Positions 37,314 to 47,181 of a stretch of 55,614 nucleotides of DNA are shown here, piece by piece. The stretch spans positions 1 through 55,614 of the forward strand of contig JAMCRJ010000007.1 of NCBI GenBank assembly GCA_023381645.1, written 5' to 3'. This DNA comes from Gammaproteobacteria bacterium (GTDB taxonomy: Bacteria > Pseudomonadota > Gammaproteobacteria > Acidithiobacillales > Acidithiobacillaceae). The notes under the pieces are model-generated. The model ran no database searches. It saw only the letters and a list, made by a program, of their open reading frames with translations, and had not been told where the DNA came from. Each line of letters starts with the position of its first letter. Position 1 is the first letter of the stretch. A program made the position numbers and the translations under genes.

Positions 37314-38037
37314 TTGCCTGCCCCTAGATATTTGGTAAATTCACCGAGAGTGATCTGCCAAGCTTCTGCGGCGACCTCCGGTCGGTAGCTGTCGCGGCGA
37401 TCACTGAAGAAGCCGTGCGGCGCACCAGGGAAAACGCTGAGGTTATAGCGCTTGCCAGCGCGGCTGAGGGCGGCGACGATACGGGCATGCTCGTCGGGTT
37501 GGATGGACTGGTCCTCAGCGCCGTACAGCAGAGTGAGGGGCGCGCGCATGGCCGGCACCTGTTCCAGGAGTGGTGGTCGGCCCGCTGGATCGGACTCTGG
37601 GGCAATTCCGCCGCCATAGAAGGCCACCGCAACGGCGACCTGGTCTGCCAGCGCGGCATTGGCGAGGAAGGCATAGCGCCCACCCATACAAAAGCCAACG
37701 ACGCCAATCTTTGCGGAGGCGACCTCCGGGCGCTGCTGTACTGCAACGATGGCCGCCCGTGCCTCGGCCATGACCAGCTCATCTTTCAGGGTGCGCAGAT
37801 GTCCGATCGCATTTTGCAAATCCGTGTAATCGTAAACCTTGCCGTGGTAGATGTCTGGGGTGATGGCGGCGTACCCCTCCTGCGCCAGGCGCTGCGCAAC
37901 ATCCTCGAAATGTTGGTTGACACCAAAGGCCTCGATGAAGACCAAAACCAGAGAGAACGCCCAGCACCGGCCGGACGCGAGTAGTAGGCACGAAGTTCGG
38001 GAGAGACCTGCAACCACTCTGATACGACCTGTGACAT
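37310..38037 (-). pseudogene. dienelactone hydrolase with a single-base frameshift
   Basis: From ATG 38037 (AGGAG nearby) the gene encodes MSQVVSEWLQVSPELRAYYS. Near 37950-37960 the frame shifts by one base and continues VLVFIEAFGVNQHFEDVAQR to the end. The alpha/beta-hydrolase triad is intact: the nucleophile in GFCMGG, Asp in GAEDQSI, His in APHGFF. Apart from the shift the gene looks complete, so a sequencing error or very recent inactivation are both possible. Confidence 0.8.
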
Positions 38038-38075
38038 GGGGATTCACTCCTGCACGTGGAAAAGGCCTCAAGAGA

Positions 38076-38093
38076 ATACCGACCAATCGGTAT
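38076..38093. promoter_or_regulatory. TetR-family-type operator palindrome
   Basis: ATACCGACCAATCGGTAT is a palindrome with perfect 7-base arms around CCAA. It lies 39 bases upstream of the dienelactone hydrolase start. Similar ACCGA/TCGGT operators are bound by TetR-family electrophile sensors such as NemR, which control old-yellow-enzyme genes. No TetR gene is present in the window. Confidence 0.55.
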
Positions 38094-38164
38094 CCAAGCA
38101 AATCCGCGGCCAGAGTGCGAGGGTGCTTATGTAGTGCTGAAGCGGCCCAAGGCAGGTCTGATCG

Positions 38165-38218
38165 CTACGTAAAGTAAGTGACCACAAACATCAACGCAAG
38201 CGCTTTCAGAGAACGCAT
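38165..38218 (-). CDS. 17-residue micro-ORF with ideal ribosome site
   Basis: AAGGAGG (38225-38231) is placed six bases before an ATG that opens MRSLKALALMFVVTYFT, then TAG. The peptide is a basic N-terminus plus a hydrophobic helix, as in a membrane micropeptide or the start of a truncated small secreted protein. The 448 bases from 38219 to 38666 hold no other convincing gene. Confidence 0.4.
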   Translation of the reverse strand: MRSLKALALMFVVTYFT

Positions 38219-38666
38219 GATGGACCTCCTTGTGTCCACCAAAACAACGAATTTCAAGGCTTGATCTTAAAAAAGGTTAGCCTCTTTCGCGGCATTCGCA
38301 AATCAACCAGATAAAGGCTGCGCCGGCACCTATTTGGGCCATGGCCGCCCAGTACTGCGCCACCGCTTGCGTGACCGGCTGGGCCATCATGTCAGAATGC
38401 TCTACCGTCGTTGGAATCGCCGGGAAATCCTTGCCGAAGGTATCCGGCAGGTCGCATCCTGCCGGGAGCATCTCTTGCAGGATGCACCCCTGCGGCTTTG
38501 GATATATGGAGATTTGGTCAATCCGTTATGGCTGATTCTCAGGGCAACACTAAGGTGGCCGGAACATCTGTGCAGTGGAGTGGTTGATGGCAACAAAAAT
38601 TTTTGCTAGATTACTCAAGTGCCGGAAAGACCAGCACCTAATCACACTCGATAGGGGATTCCTTCG

Positions 38667-39704
38667 ATGTCGGAAAAAACATACGATTTACTCGTTTTCA
38701 TTGGGCGATTCCAGCCCTTCCATAACTCGCACCACGCTGTTCTGCAATCCGCTCTCCAGCGTGCCAAGCATGTCCTGGTACTGGTAGGTTCCGCCAATCG
38801 CGTCCGCTCCCCGAAAAATCCGTTTACCGCCCGCGAGCGTGAGGTCATGATCCGGGCGGCCTTCCCGGAAGCCGGTGATCGCCTGAGTGTTGTCCCGCTT
38901 CGGGACCACCCCTATCTGGAAGACCTCTGGCTCAAGGGTGTGCAGGATGCCGTGGAGTCCGCGGCCAAGGAAACCGGCGCCATACGCATCGGGATTATTG
39001 GGCACTCCAAGAATGAGAGTTCCTACTACCTAAAAGCATTTCCGCAATGGGAGCAGATCGAAGTACCCAACTTCGAGGGGCGCTCCGCCACCGAGTTACG
39101 CGACTTGATCTTGTCTCCAAACGGGCAGGGTACCGACCTGATTCTGGAATCCGCCCTGCCTGCACCCTGTCTTTACTTTGTTCGGGAGTTCCAGCGCCTA
39201 CCACAGTACAAGACGCTGGTGCGCGAGCACCAATTCATTCAGGGTTACCGGAAGCAATACGCGGCCTACCCTTATCCGCCGACATTCGTTACTGTGGACG
39301 CGGTCGTGGTGCATAGCGGGCATATCCTGTTGGTGGAACGCCGCGCCATGCCCGGTGAAGGGTTGTTTGCACTGCCGGGAGGATTTCTGGGGCAGGATGA
39401 ACGATTGCTTGACGCCGCCATCCGCGAACTCAAAGAGGAAACGCGACTCAAGGTGCCGGTACCCGTTCTCAAGGGATCATTGAAGGGAAGTCGAGTCTTT
39501 GACGACCCGGATCGCAGTCAGCGTGGGCGCACCATCACCCATGCCTTCCACTTCGAGTTCCCGAACGGACCTCTCCCGGCGGTCAAAGGCGGCGACGACG
39601 CCCGGCGGGCAAGGTGGGTATCGCTGTCCGACTTCTACGCCCTGGACGGGCAGATGTTCGAGGACCACTGGCATATCGGCACCAGTTTTCTGGGCGGGGT
39701 GTAA
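38667..39704 (+). CDS. bifunctional NMN adenylyltransferase / Nudix hydrolase
   Basis: The 345-residue fusion protein has an N-terminal NadM-type domain (GRFQPFHNSHHAVL, with the second motif IGIIGHSKNESSYY) and a C-terminal Nudix domain with the box GGFLGQDERLLDAAIRELKEET. NadM makes NAD from NMN and ATP. The Nudix part in such fusions cleaves ADP-ribose-type dinucleotides. The gene lies 71 bases before the NMN-forming enzyme, so the pair turns nicotinamide into NAD in two steps. Confidence 0.92.
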   Translation: MSEKTYDLLVFIGRFQPFHNSHHAVLQSALQRAKHVLVLVGSANRVRSPKNPFTAREREVMIRAAFPEAGDRLSVVPLRDHPYLEDLWLKGVQDAVESAAKETGAIRIGIIGHSKNESSYYLKAFPQWEQIEVPNFEGRSATELRDLILSPNGQGTDLILESALPAPCLYFVREFQRLPQYKTLVREHQFIQGYRKQYAAYPYPPTFVTVDAVVVHSGHILLVERRAMPGEGLFALPGGFLGQDERLLDAAIRELKEETRLKVPVPVLKGSLKGSRVFDDPDRSQRGRTITHAFHFEFPNGPLPAVKGGDDARRARWVSLSDFYALDGQMFEDHWHIGTSFLGGV

Positions 39705-39775
39705 TCCTCGCACACTGTTGTAACCCGGCAGCCGGATAGACCGGCTGCCACCACATCATGCAAAGGAGCTTTGCC

Positions 39776-41187
39776 ATGGAACAGCAACAGAACACCATCA
39801 GCTACAATCCCATCCTGGACACCGATTCCTACAAGCCGAGTCACTACCTGCAGTTGCCGCCTGGCGCGCAGAGTCTGTTCGGGTACATTGAGTCGCGCGG
39901 CGGCATGTACGATCAGACATTATTCTTTGGTCTGCAGTACATCTTGGCGCGCTACCTCTCGACCCAGGTAACGTACCCCATGATCGAAGAGGCCAAGGCA
40001 CTGCTGGCCACACACGGCGAACCGTTCAATGAGGCCGGCTGGCGGCACATTGTCGACCAGCACCGCGGTCGCTTGCCGTTGGAAATCCGCGCGGTACCGG
40101 AAGGCTCGCTGATACCCAACCACAACACCCTGGTCACCGTCCGCTCCACCGATCCGGAGGCGGCATGGCTCGAGGCCTACATGGAAACGATGCTCTTGCG
40201 CGTCTGGTATCCGATTACGGTCGCCACCCAGTCCTGGTCCATCCGGCAGGTAATCCGCCGCTATCTGGAGGAGACCAGCGACAACCCGGAAGGCCAGTTG
40301 CCATTCAAACTCCACGACTTCGGCGCGCGGGGCGTGTCCAGCAGGAATCGGCCGGCAGCGGCGGCATGGCGCACCTGGTGAATTTCATGGGTACAGACAC
40401 GTTGTCGGCCATTCGTTACGCACGGGCCTACTACGACGAACCCATGGCCGGATACTCGATTCCCGCTTCGGAACACTCGACGATTACTGCATGGGGCCAG
40501 GAAGGAGAAGTGGACGCCTACCGGAATATGCTGCGGCAGTTCGGCGGACCCGGCAAAATCTTCGCCTGCGTTGCCGACAGCTACGACATCTACCATGCCG
40601 TGGAGAACCTGTTCGGCAGCGTGCTGAAAGAGGAAATCGTCGCCAGTCAGGGGATTGTCGTTGTGCGCCCGGACTCCGGAAACCCCGTGGAGATGGCAAT
40701 CGCCACTGCCAAAATGCTCAAAGCGAAGTTCGGCGTTGTTCAGAACAGCAAGGGCTTTGACGTGCTGAATAATACCCGGATTATCTACGGCGACGGGATC
40801 AATGAACGCACTATTCGCGGTATTCTCATGGAACTCAAGGGGTACGGATTTGCCGCGGATAACATCGCTTTTGGCATGGGTGGCGCGCTCTTGCAGCAGG
40901 TCAACCGCGATACCCAGAAGATGGCGATGAAGACATCGGCTATCCTGATGCCGGACGGCTGGCGCGACGTGTACAAGGCCCCAGTAACAGATCCCGGCAA
41001 GACCAGCAAAAGAGGCCTGTTGAGCGCCTACCGCAATCGGGAAACCGGCGAGATCAGGACCTGCCGGATCGACGAAGCTGGCGCCGAATGGGACGATCTT
41101 ATGCGCGTGGTGTGGCGCAATGGAGAATTGCTCGTGAGGGATTCTCTGGCGGTGATTCGGGAGCGGGCGGCGGCGCAAGCCGTGTAA
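39776..41187 (+). pseudogene. nadV: nicotinamide phosphoribosyltransferase with one-base frameshift
   Basis: The gene begins at ATG 39776 after AAAGGAG and encodes ILDTDSYKPSHYLQLP and onward, as in NAMPT/NadV. At about 40342 the frame breaks: GARGVSS should be followed by QESAG, and that sequence is present one base out of register, continuing to the proper C-terminus at 41187 with VVRPDSGNPVEM and FGMGGALLQQVNRDTQ. One missing C explains everything. All else is intact, so a sequencing error or a recent mutation are the main options. Confidence 0.85.
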
Positions 41188-41193
41188 CTGCCT

Positions 41194-41231
41194 GGGGCGC
41201 GGCATATGCGCCCCCTCTTCCCGTCTTTTTG
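41194..41231 (+). terminator. rho-independent terminator after the NAD salvage pair
   Basis: GGGGCGC (41194-41200) pairs with GCGCCCC (41208-41214) around GGCATAT, seven bases after the stop codon. A T-rich stretch ending in TTTTT (41226-41230) follows. Confidence 0.75.
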
Positions 41232-41241
41232 ACTGTTCTGA

Positions 41242-41994
41242 TTGAGAGAGCGGTTAAGTGAACAAGCCGCGCAGATGTTGGCTCAACGCCATGAGTCGGC
41301 GGAGGCTTCGGCTCGCATGGAAACCCGCCTTGACGGTCGCATGGACCGGATCGAATCTAAAATAGGCGCCATAGAATCAGGAGTTGGTGCAAGGATAGAC
41401 CGCATGGAAGCCAGTTTCACGGCGAGAATGGATCGTGTTGAGGACAAAATAGAGCGCCAGACAGGCAAACTGCATCATGCTCCTTTCTCCCCAAAAACCG
41501 TGCTGTTGGCGGATAGAACTTCATCTATGACTGTTACGAAGCAAAAACTCACGAATCACCTGGCAGATTCCACCGGATTAACCGGCAGAAACAGCAGGGC
41601 GCTGGTGGAATCGTTTTGCTGTAATTCGATCATAGATCGGCATTGGGCTGGATACCGGCCCGCGTACAATCCAGGATTTTTTGGACGATCCAGTCACCGT
41701 GACATCGAGACGACCCGCACGGTTCCCTGTTTGACCGTCACTATTTCCGTCTCCTGGTTTCCAGAATATGCTGATACTCCTCCCGCAGAGCGATCCCGGC
41801 CAATCCGCCCATCAATTTCGTGTCCCCAAGACCGCTATTTTCGTGTAGACATCCATCCAAGCCACGCCCTCACGCCTGCATTCCAGGATTGGCTATCCGG
41901 CCTCCGCTGTGTTCGCACAGTCCTTCACACGATTGGCCGCTTGAAACGGGACTGTCCACTAATGTCAGGCCTGCCTCAGAATGGGGTGCGCTGA
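41242..41994 (+). pseudogene. degraded stretch with coiled-coil and HU/IHF-like fragments
   Basis: The long frame starts at a TTG without support. Its first 75 codons give repeated MDRIESKIGAIE / MDRVEDKIE heptads, like the end of a coiled-coil protein. At ATG 41527 the sequence MTVTKQKLTNHLADSTGLTG followed by RALVESF resembles the N-terminus of a HU/IHF subunit and then degenerates after about 33 codons. The rest, to 42025, resembles nothing. I read it as joined scraps, not a gene. Confidence 0.4.
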
Positions 41995-42025
41995 ATATGA
42001 GATCGATTACGAACAAAATGCTGTA

Positions 42026-43162
42026 CTAATCGAGTGATTTACGAAAACGCAGCACGCTTATCGTCAACATTATCAATGCAAGCAATGCCAAGGCCCCGAG
42101 TTCCGGCCAGAGTACCGCAAATCCTACCCCTTTGAGAAAAACCGCACGGATGATTACCAAAAAATAACGTAACGGGTTGATCATGGTAAACCATTGCAAG
42201 ACTTTCGGCATGGCGGCGATCGGAAAAGCGAATCCCGAAAGGATGAAAAAGGGGTTGAGCAGAAAGAAATTGAGGGCGAAGGCCTGCTGCTGCGTGCGTG
42301 AGAAAGTTGACATCAGTAGGCCCATGCCGACCACTGCCAGCAAAAACAGCGCGGACCCGACCAGCATCACCCATGGGTCACCGATGAAAGGCACGTGGAA
42401 CCAGGTGATGCCGACGAAACTGACCAGAGCGATGTCGCCGAGCCCGATGAGGAAAAATGGCACGGTCTTGCCGAGAATGAACTCAACAGGTCGGATTGGG
42501 CTGACGAGAATCTGTTCGAGCGTGCCGACCTCGCGTTCGCGCACGATGGCGAAGGCGGTGAGGCTGACCACCTGCATCAGCGTCAGGGTGCCAATCACAC
42601 CGGGGATGAAGAACCAGCGCTCGTCGAGCCCTTCGTTGAACCAAGGGCGCATCTGCAGCGAAATGCCGACGACCGGATCCGCAGCAGAGCCTGGCCGGGA
42701 AGGAAAGACGCGGTTCGCCGCCTGCTCGGTGGAGAAGTTGGCGACGATCTGGGCGATGTAGCCGAGTGCGATGAGCGCCGTGTTCGAGTTTGTACCATCT
42801 ACGATGACTTGCAGTGGCGCGCTCTTCCCGTTTTCCAGGTCGCGACTGAAGCCGGCATGAATGACGATGGCGATGACAGCTTTGTCGTGGTCGATGTCGC
42901 TGGTGATTTCCCGCTGGTTCGTGGCCACGTCGACGATGTCGAAGCGGGAGGTAGCGGCGAAATGCGAGATCAGGCTGCGGCTGGCCTGGCTCTGATCGAG
43001 ATCGAGCACCGCGGTTGTCACGTGGTGTACGGTGAAGGTGGCGGCGTAGCCGAAGACAAGCATCTGGAGAATCATCGGTACGATAAGACGGAACATCGCC
43101 CAGCGATCGCGCCGGAGTTCGAGGAACTCCTTCATCAGCATGACCGAGAGGCGCTCGAACAT
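42026..43162 (-). CDS. ABC-2 type transporter permease (YbhR-like)
   Basis: The 378-residue protein has an N-terminal helix, a large periplasmic domain (about 50-175) and five C-terminal helices, typical of ABC-2 permeases with the conserved EREVGTLEQILVSPI motif. It pairs with the next permease to form the membrane channel. It is the last gene of a five-gene minus-strand operon (membrane fusion protein, ATPase, ATPase, permease, permease), like E. coli ybhGFSR, which exports cations or drugs. Confidence 0.9.
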   Translation of the reverse strand: MFERLSVMLMKEFLELRRDRWAMFRLIVPMILQMLVFGYAATFTVHHVTTAVLDLDQSQASRSLISHFAATSRFDIVDVATNQREITSDIDHDKAVIAIVIHAGFSRDLENGKSAPLQVIVDGTNSNTALIALGYIAQIVANFSTEQAANRVFPSRPGSAADPVVGISLQMRPWFNEGLDERWFFIPGVIGTLTLMQVVSLTAFAIVREREVGTLEQILVSPIRPVEFILGKTVPFFLIGLGDIALVSFVGITWFHVPFIGDPWVMLVGSALFLLAVVGMGLLMSTFSRTQQQAFALNFFLLNPFFILSGFAFPIAAMPKVLQWFTMINPLRYFLVIIRAVFLKGVGFAVLWPELGALALLALIMLTISVLRFRKSLD

Positions 43163-43165
43163 GGC

Positions 43166-44299
43166 CTACAGATGCTTGCGGAAGGCTCTGGCAGCGAGCC
43201 AGATGATGATTGCGGCATAGGCGACGAGCCCTAGGACCGGCGCCCACAGATCGGTCAGCCCGCTACCCTTGAGGAAGATCGCGCGCAGAATGGTAACGTA
43301 GTATCGCGAATAGACGGCATAGGTGAGAACCTGGATCGCAGCCGGCATCTGGTCGATGGGGAAGGTGTAGCCGGACAGGAGGGTGGTAGGCAGCATGGTC
43401 AGCAAAAGAGCGACCTGGCTCGCCCCGAGCTGGTTGCGGATGCGCACGGAGATGAGGTAGCCGATCCCCAGCACGACGAGGTCGAAGAGGGCGGTTGTCA
43501 CGAACAGTATGCCGATGCTTCCGCGGAACGGGACACGGAACCAGAAGGCGGCGACGGCCAGGCAGAATGCCGCATCGAGCAAACCGATGGCGAAGTACGG
43601 TATGAGCTTGCCGAACATGACCTCGAGCGGAGTGACCGGGGTCGAGATCAGTTGCTCCATGGTTCCCCGCTCCCACTCGCGCGAGATGGTCAGCGAGGTA
43701 AGCTGGGCGCCGACCAGCGCTAGGATCACTGCAACCACGCCGGGGATGATGAAGTTGCGGCTTTCCAGGGTTTCATTGAACCAGACGGTGGGTTCGAAAT
43801 CGACCCGTCCGACCAGCGACGGCTGAACGCCATGGCTGGCGGCCCATCGGGCAGCAATCGTGGCGTTGGCTTGGGCGACCACACCCTGGGCATAGCCCAT
43901 CGCGATGTTGGTGGTATTGACGTCAGTAGCGTCGAAGATGGCTTGCACCGGCGCACTTCCGGTCGCGGCGAGGGTGCGGGAGAAGTTAACCGGGATAACG
44001 ACCGCTGCGGCGCATTCACCACGGTCCATCGCGTTGCGGATGCCGTGCTCGGAGGTGATGGTGTGGCTGATGGTGAACCAGTTCGAAGCCGTGAAAGCGT
44101 CGACTACCGCGCGGCTGGCTTGGCTGTTCTCCTGGTCGTAGACGCACAGGGGTATGTGTTTGATGTCGAGGCTTACGCCGTAGCCGAGCAGGCCCATTTG
44201 CATCAGCGGCATCAGCAGCGCGACGGCCAAGCTGCGCGGATCCCGCCAGATCTGCAGCGTCTCTTTGTATGCCACAGCCAAGAGACGCTGGATGTTCAC
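43166..44299 (-). CDS. ABC-2 type transporter permease (YbhS-like)
   Basis: The 377-residue permease has the same topology as its neighbour, with the motif EWERGTMEQLISTPVTPLEV after the periplasmic domain. Its ATG overlaps the stop of the ATPase gene (ATGA), and three bases separate it from the second permease, so subunits are made in balance. Confidence 0.9.
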   Translation of the reverse strand: MNIQRLLAVAYKETLQIWRDPRSLAVALLMPLMQMGLLGYGVSLDIKHIPLCVYDQENSQASRAVVDAFTASNWFTISHTITSEHGIRNAMDRGECAAAVVIPVNFSRTLAATGSAPVQAIFDATDVNTTNIAMGYAQGVVAQANATIAARWAASHGVQPSLVGRVDFEPTVWFNETLESRNFIIPGVVAVILALVGAQLTSLTISREWERGTMEQLISTPVTPLEVMFGKLIPYFAIGLLDAAFCLAVAAFWFRVPFRGSIGILFVTTALFDLVVLGIGYLISVRIRNQLGASQVALLLTMLPTTLLSGYTFPIDQMPAAIQVLTYAVYSRYYVTILRAIFLKGSGLTDLWAPVLGLVAYAAIIIWLAARAFRKHL

Positions 44300-45249
44300 G
44301 ATGTGCTCCCTGTTGCCTGCCTGGTGGAAACGAGTTTGACGAAAACGTCCTCCAGGGTGGGCGTGGCGGGGCGGACTGACTCGACCTGGATTTCCCGTTC
44401 GGCAAGAAAGCGAGGAAGCGCCTCGGCCGAAAGACCGCCTTCGCCGAGCACGAGATGGAGCTTGTCACCGAAGATGGCCGCTTCGACCACCCCCCGGGTA
44501 CTGCCGAGCGCCTTGAGTGCGGCGCCCAGTGGCGCGCAGTCGATCTCGAAAAGGTTGCCGCCCAGACTCCGTTGGCGCAACTCGCTCGGTGAACCCATGG
44601 CAACGAGCCTGCCACCGTTGATGAGGGCAATGCGGTTGCAGTATTCCGCCTCCTCCATGTAGTGGGTGGATACCAGGATGGAGACGCCCCCGGCCGCCAG
44701 TTCGTGGATAAGGTCCCAGAAGCGCCGCCGGGCCTCGGGCTCGACCCCGGAAGTAGGCTCATCCAGAAATAGTATTGGCGGGCGGTGAAGGATAGCGCAG
44801 CCGAGCGCCAGCCGCTGTTTCCATCCCCCTGCGAGCGTCCGCACCAAGGCATCCTCCCGTCCCTCCAGTCCGGCCATGGAAATGGCGAAGCGCATCCGCT
44901 CGCCAAGGTCGCGGTGCGGCACCCGATAAATGCCGGCAAAAAACCGCAGATTTTCATGAACCGTCAGGTCACCGTAGAGCGAGAATTTTTGCGACATGTA
45001 ACCGATGTGTTCGCGTACCTCCTCAGGCTGCCGTCCCACATCGAAGCCAGCCACCGATGCCTGGCCCTCGCTGGGGCGCAACAGGCCGCACAGCATGCGG
45101 ATGGTGGTCGACTTTCCGGCCCCGTTGGGGCCGATAAAGCCGACGACCTCGCCCTTTTCGATCCGCAGATCGAGGTGATCGACGGCAGTGAAACTAGCGA
45201 ACCGCTTGGTCAGCCCATCGGCCCAGACCGCTGGGCTATCGGAGATCAT
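44296..45249 (-). CDS. ABC transporter ATP-binding protein (C-terminal half of YbhF as separate gene)
   Basis: The 317-residue ATPase has Walker A GPNGAGKST, the signature as LAGGWKQRL in place of LSGGQ, and Walker B LFLDEPTSG. The altered signature is typical of the second ATPase half in YbhF-like proteins. A C-terminal TLEDVFVKL segment ends the protein. I start at ATG 45249, 14 bases inside the preceding gene. Confidence 0.9.
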   Translation of the reverse strand: MISDSPAVWADGLTKRFASFTAVDHLDLRIEKGEVVGFIGPNGAGKSTTIRMLCGLLRPSEGQASVAGFDVGRQPEEVREHIGYMSQKFSLYGDLTVHENLRFFAGIYRVPHRDLGERMRFAISMAGLEGREDALVRTLAGGWKQRLALGCAILHRPPILFLDEPTSGVEPEARRRFWDLIHELAAGGVSILVSTHYMEEAEYCNRIALINGGRLVAMGSPSELRQRSLGGNLFEIDCAPLGAALKALGSTRGVVEAAIFGDKLHLVLGEGGLSAEALPRFLAEREIQVESVRPATPTLEDVFVKLVSTRQATGSTS

Positions 45250-46189
45250 GCGGATTCTCCTCTCCGAGAAGGGCGACAAAGACATCCTCAATGCCGGGTT
45301 CGGCGGGCGTGATCACGGCGTCTGCGATACCTCGATCCGCGACGACGGCGCGTAGTTCGGGAATGCGCCGCCCGGCATCGTCGACACGCACATGGACGCG
45401 GTCACCCATGAGGAGGGCGCCGAGTACTCCGGGTTTGCCAGACACAGCCTCGCGTACGTCACGCGGGTGAGCGGAGGCGATGGCGAGCAGAGCTCCCGGC
45501 ATTGCCGCCTTCAGGTGTTGCGGGGTGTCGCAATGGCGTATTTCTCCGCCGTGGAGCAGAGCCAGGCGCGAGCAGCGCTCCGCTTCATCCATGTAAGCGG
45601 TGGAAAGCACGATGGTCACGCCGCTCTCACGCAGGTTGTAGAGGATTGCCCAGAAATCGCGGCGGGAGACGGGATCGACCCCGGTAGTCGGCTCATCGAG
45701 CAGCAGCACCCGGGGGGTGTGGATGAGAGCGCAGATGAGGCCGAGTTTCTGCTTCATGCCGCCGGAAAGCTGGCCAGCCAGCCGGCGCCGGAAAGGAAGG
45801 AGTCCGGCGACTTCCAGCAACTCCTGGCTGCGCGCGATGCGCTCGCCGCGCGGCACCCCGAAGAGGGCGCCATAAAAGAAGATGTTCTCTGCAATGGTGA
45901 GGTCCTCATAGAGACCAAAGCGTTGTGGCATGTAGCTCAGATGCAATTTGGCGCGCTCGGCCTCGGCGATGACGTCCACGCCGTCGACGAGGATTTCGCC
46001 TGCGTCGGGGCGCAGCACGGCGGCCAGCATTCGCATGATGGTGGTTTTACCCGCCCCATCCGGGCCGACCAGCCCGAAAATTTCCCCTTGGGCGACCGCC
46101 AGGTCAATATCCCGCACCGCTCGCACTGATCCGAAGTTCTTGCTGAGCCCATGCACTCCGACGGCAATTTCGTTAACCTCTGCCATCAT
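45236..46189 (-). CDS. ABC transporter ATP-binding protein (N-terminal half of YbhF as separate gene)
   Basis: The 317-residue ATPase has Walker A GPDGAGKTT, a canonical signature LSGGMKQKL and Walker B LLLDEPTTG. In E. coli this and the following ATPase are fused in one YbhF chain; here they are two overlapping genes. Its ATG overlaps the stop of the membrane fusion protein gene. Confidence 0.9.
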   Translation of the reverse strand: MMAEVNEIAVGVHGLSKNFGSVRAVRDIDLAVAQGEIFGLVGPDGAGKTTIMRMLAAVLRPDAGEILVDGVDVIAEAERAKLHLSYMPQRFGLYEDLTIAENIFFYGALFGVPRGERIARSQELLEVAGLLPFRRRLAGQLSGGMKQKLGLICALIHTPRVLLLDEPTTGVDPVSRRDFWAILYNLRESGVTIVLSTAYMDEAERCSRLALLHGGEIRHCDTPQHLKAAMPGALLAIASAHPRDVREAVSGKPGVLGALLMGDRVHVRVDDAGRRIPELRAVVADRGIADAVITPAEPGIEDVFVALLGEENPHDLR

Positions 46190-47181
46190 CGTCCCGCCGG
46201 CAAAAGCGCGATCGTCGCATCTGCCGGCATCCCAGGGAGCAATTCATGTGTCGGGTTGTAGATGTCAATGCGGATTCGGTAGACGAGCGTAACTCGCTCC
46301 GCGTGGGTTTCCACCGTTTTGGGGGTAAACTCGGCCTGCGATGCGATGAAGCCGATGCGGCCATGATAGATCTTTCCGGGATAGGTGTCGGTAGTGACGG
46401 CGACCGGTTCACCGAGGCGGACCTGCCCCAGATTGGTTTCATTCACATAGGCACGGAGCCAGACATGGTCGAGGTCGTCGAGGGTGAAGATCGCTACCCC
46501 GGGGCCGGCCAACTCACCCAGCTCAGCCTCGCGTACCGCCAGAACACCGCTGAAAGGCGCTCGCAACGTAGTATAGGATAGGGTCACTTCGTCGAGCTTC
46601 ATTTTTGCCTCGGCCGCCGCAAGGTCGGCGCGTGAAAGAGAGATGGTGTCATGCGCCACCCGGACCAACGCCTGATCACGCGCGAGTGCGGCAGCCGCCT
46701 GCGCCTCGGCAGTGAAGGCTTGCTCGTACGCCTGACGGGAAACAGCACCCTGCGGAAGTTGTTCCTTGTCGCGGGCAAGGTCGCGCCGCTTCTCGGCAAG
46801 GGCGAACCGATCGCTGACGACCGTATTTTGGGCGGCGGCGAGGTTGCTGGTGTCTACGGCAACCTGTCTGCTCGCCACCTCCAGGTTGGAACGATCAATC
46901 TGCACCTGCTGGCGATAGAGACGGTTATCGACCCGGGCCAGTGGAGTACCGGCCTTGACGTACTTGCCTTCGTCGAAGGGGAGATAGACGATCGGCGCCT
47001 GGACGTCGGTGAAGCTCAACACGCTCTGATGGGCCTCGATGTTGCCGGAAACCACGATATGCGCTGGTCCAGCCGGCGGACCGAACAAGGCCTGCCGGAC
47101 GGGTCCCCAAAACAGCAGCCCGATTGCAACAAGGATGAGAATGATGAATGCGGCTATGCCAAAACGCGTGCGGGGCGTCAT
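46186..47181 (-). CDS. HlyD-family membrane fusion protein (YbhG-like)
   Basis: The 331-residue protein has a single N-terminal membrane helix (FGIAAFIILILVAIGLLFWG), a lipoyl/barrel-sandwich half, a long coiled-coil hairpin (about 90-190), and the second half with LRAPFSGVLAVREAELGE. It spans the periplasm and links the ABC pump to an outer-membrane channel. I start at the internal ATG 47181; an upstream ATG at 47211 adds ten residues. The 364 bases to 47545 hold no gene and should carry the operon promoter. Confidence 0.9.
   Translation of the reverse strand: MTPRTRFGIAAFIILILVAIGLLFWGPVRQALFGPPAGPAHIVVSGNIEAHQSVLSFTDVQAPIVYLPFDEGKYVKAGTPLARVDNRLYRQQVQIDRSNLEVASRQVAVDTSNLAAAQNTVVSDRFALAEKRRDLARDKEQLPQGAVSRQAYEQAFTAEAQAAAALARDQALVRVAHDTISLSRADLAAAEAKMKLDEVTLSYTTLRAPFSGVLAVREAELGELAGPGVAIFTLDDLDHVWLRAYVNETNLGQVRLGEPVAVTTDTYPGKIYHGRIGFIASQAEFTPKTVETHAERVTLVYRIRIDIYNPTHELLPGMPADATIALLPAGR

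Noticed and set aside
38277..38471. 64-codon minus-strand ORF in the gap before nadM
   Set aside because: No ribosome site, no domain, and an equally long frame on the other strand.
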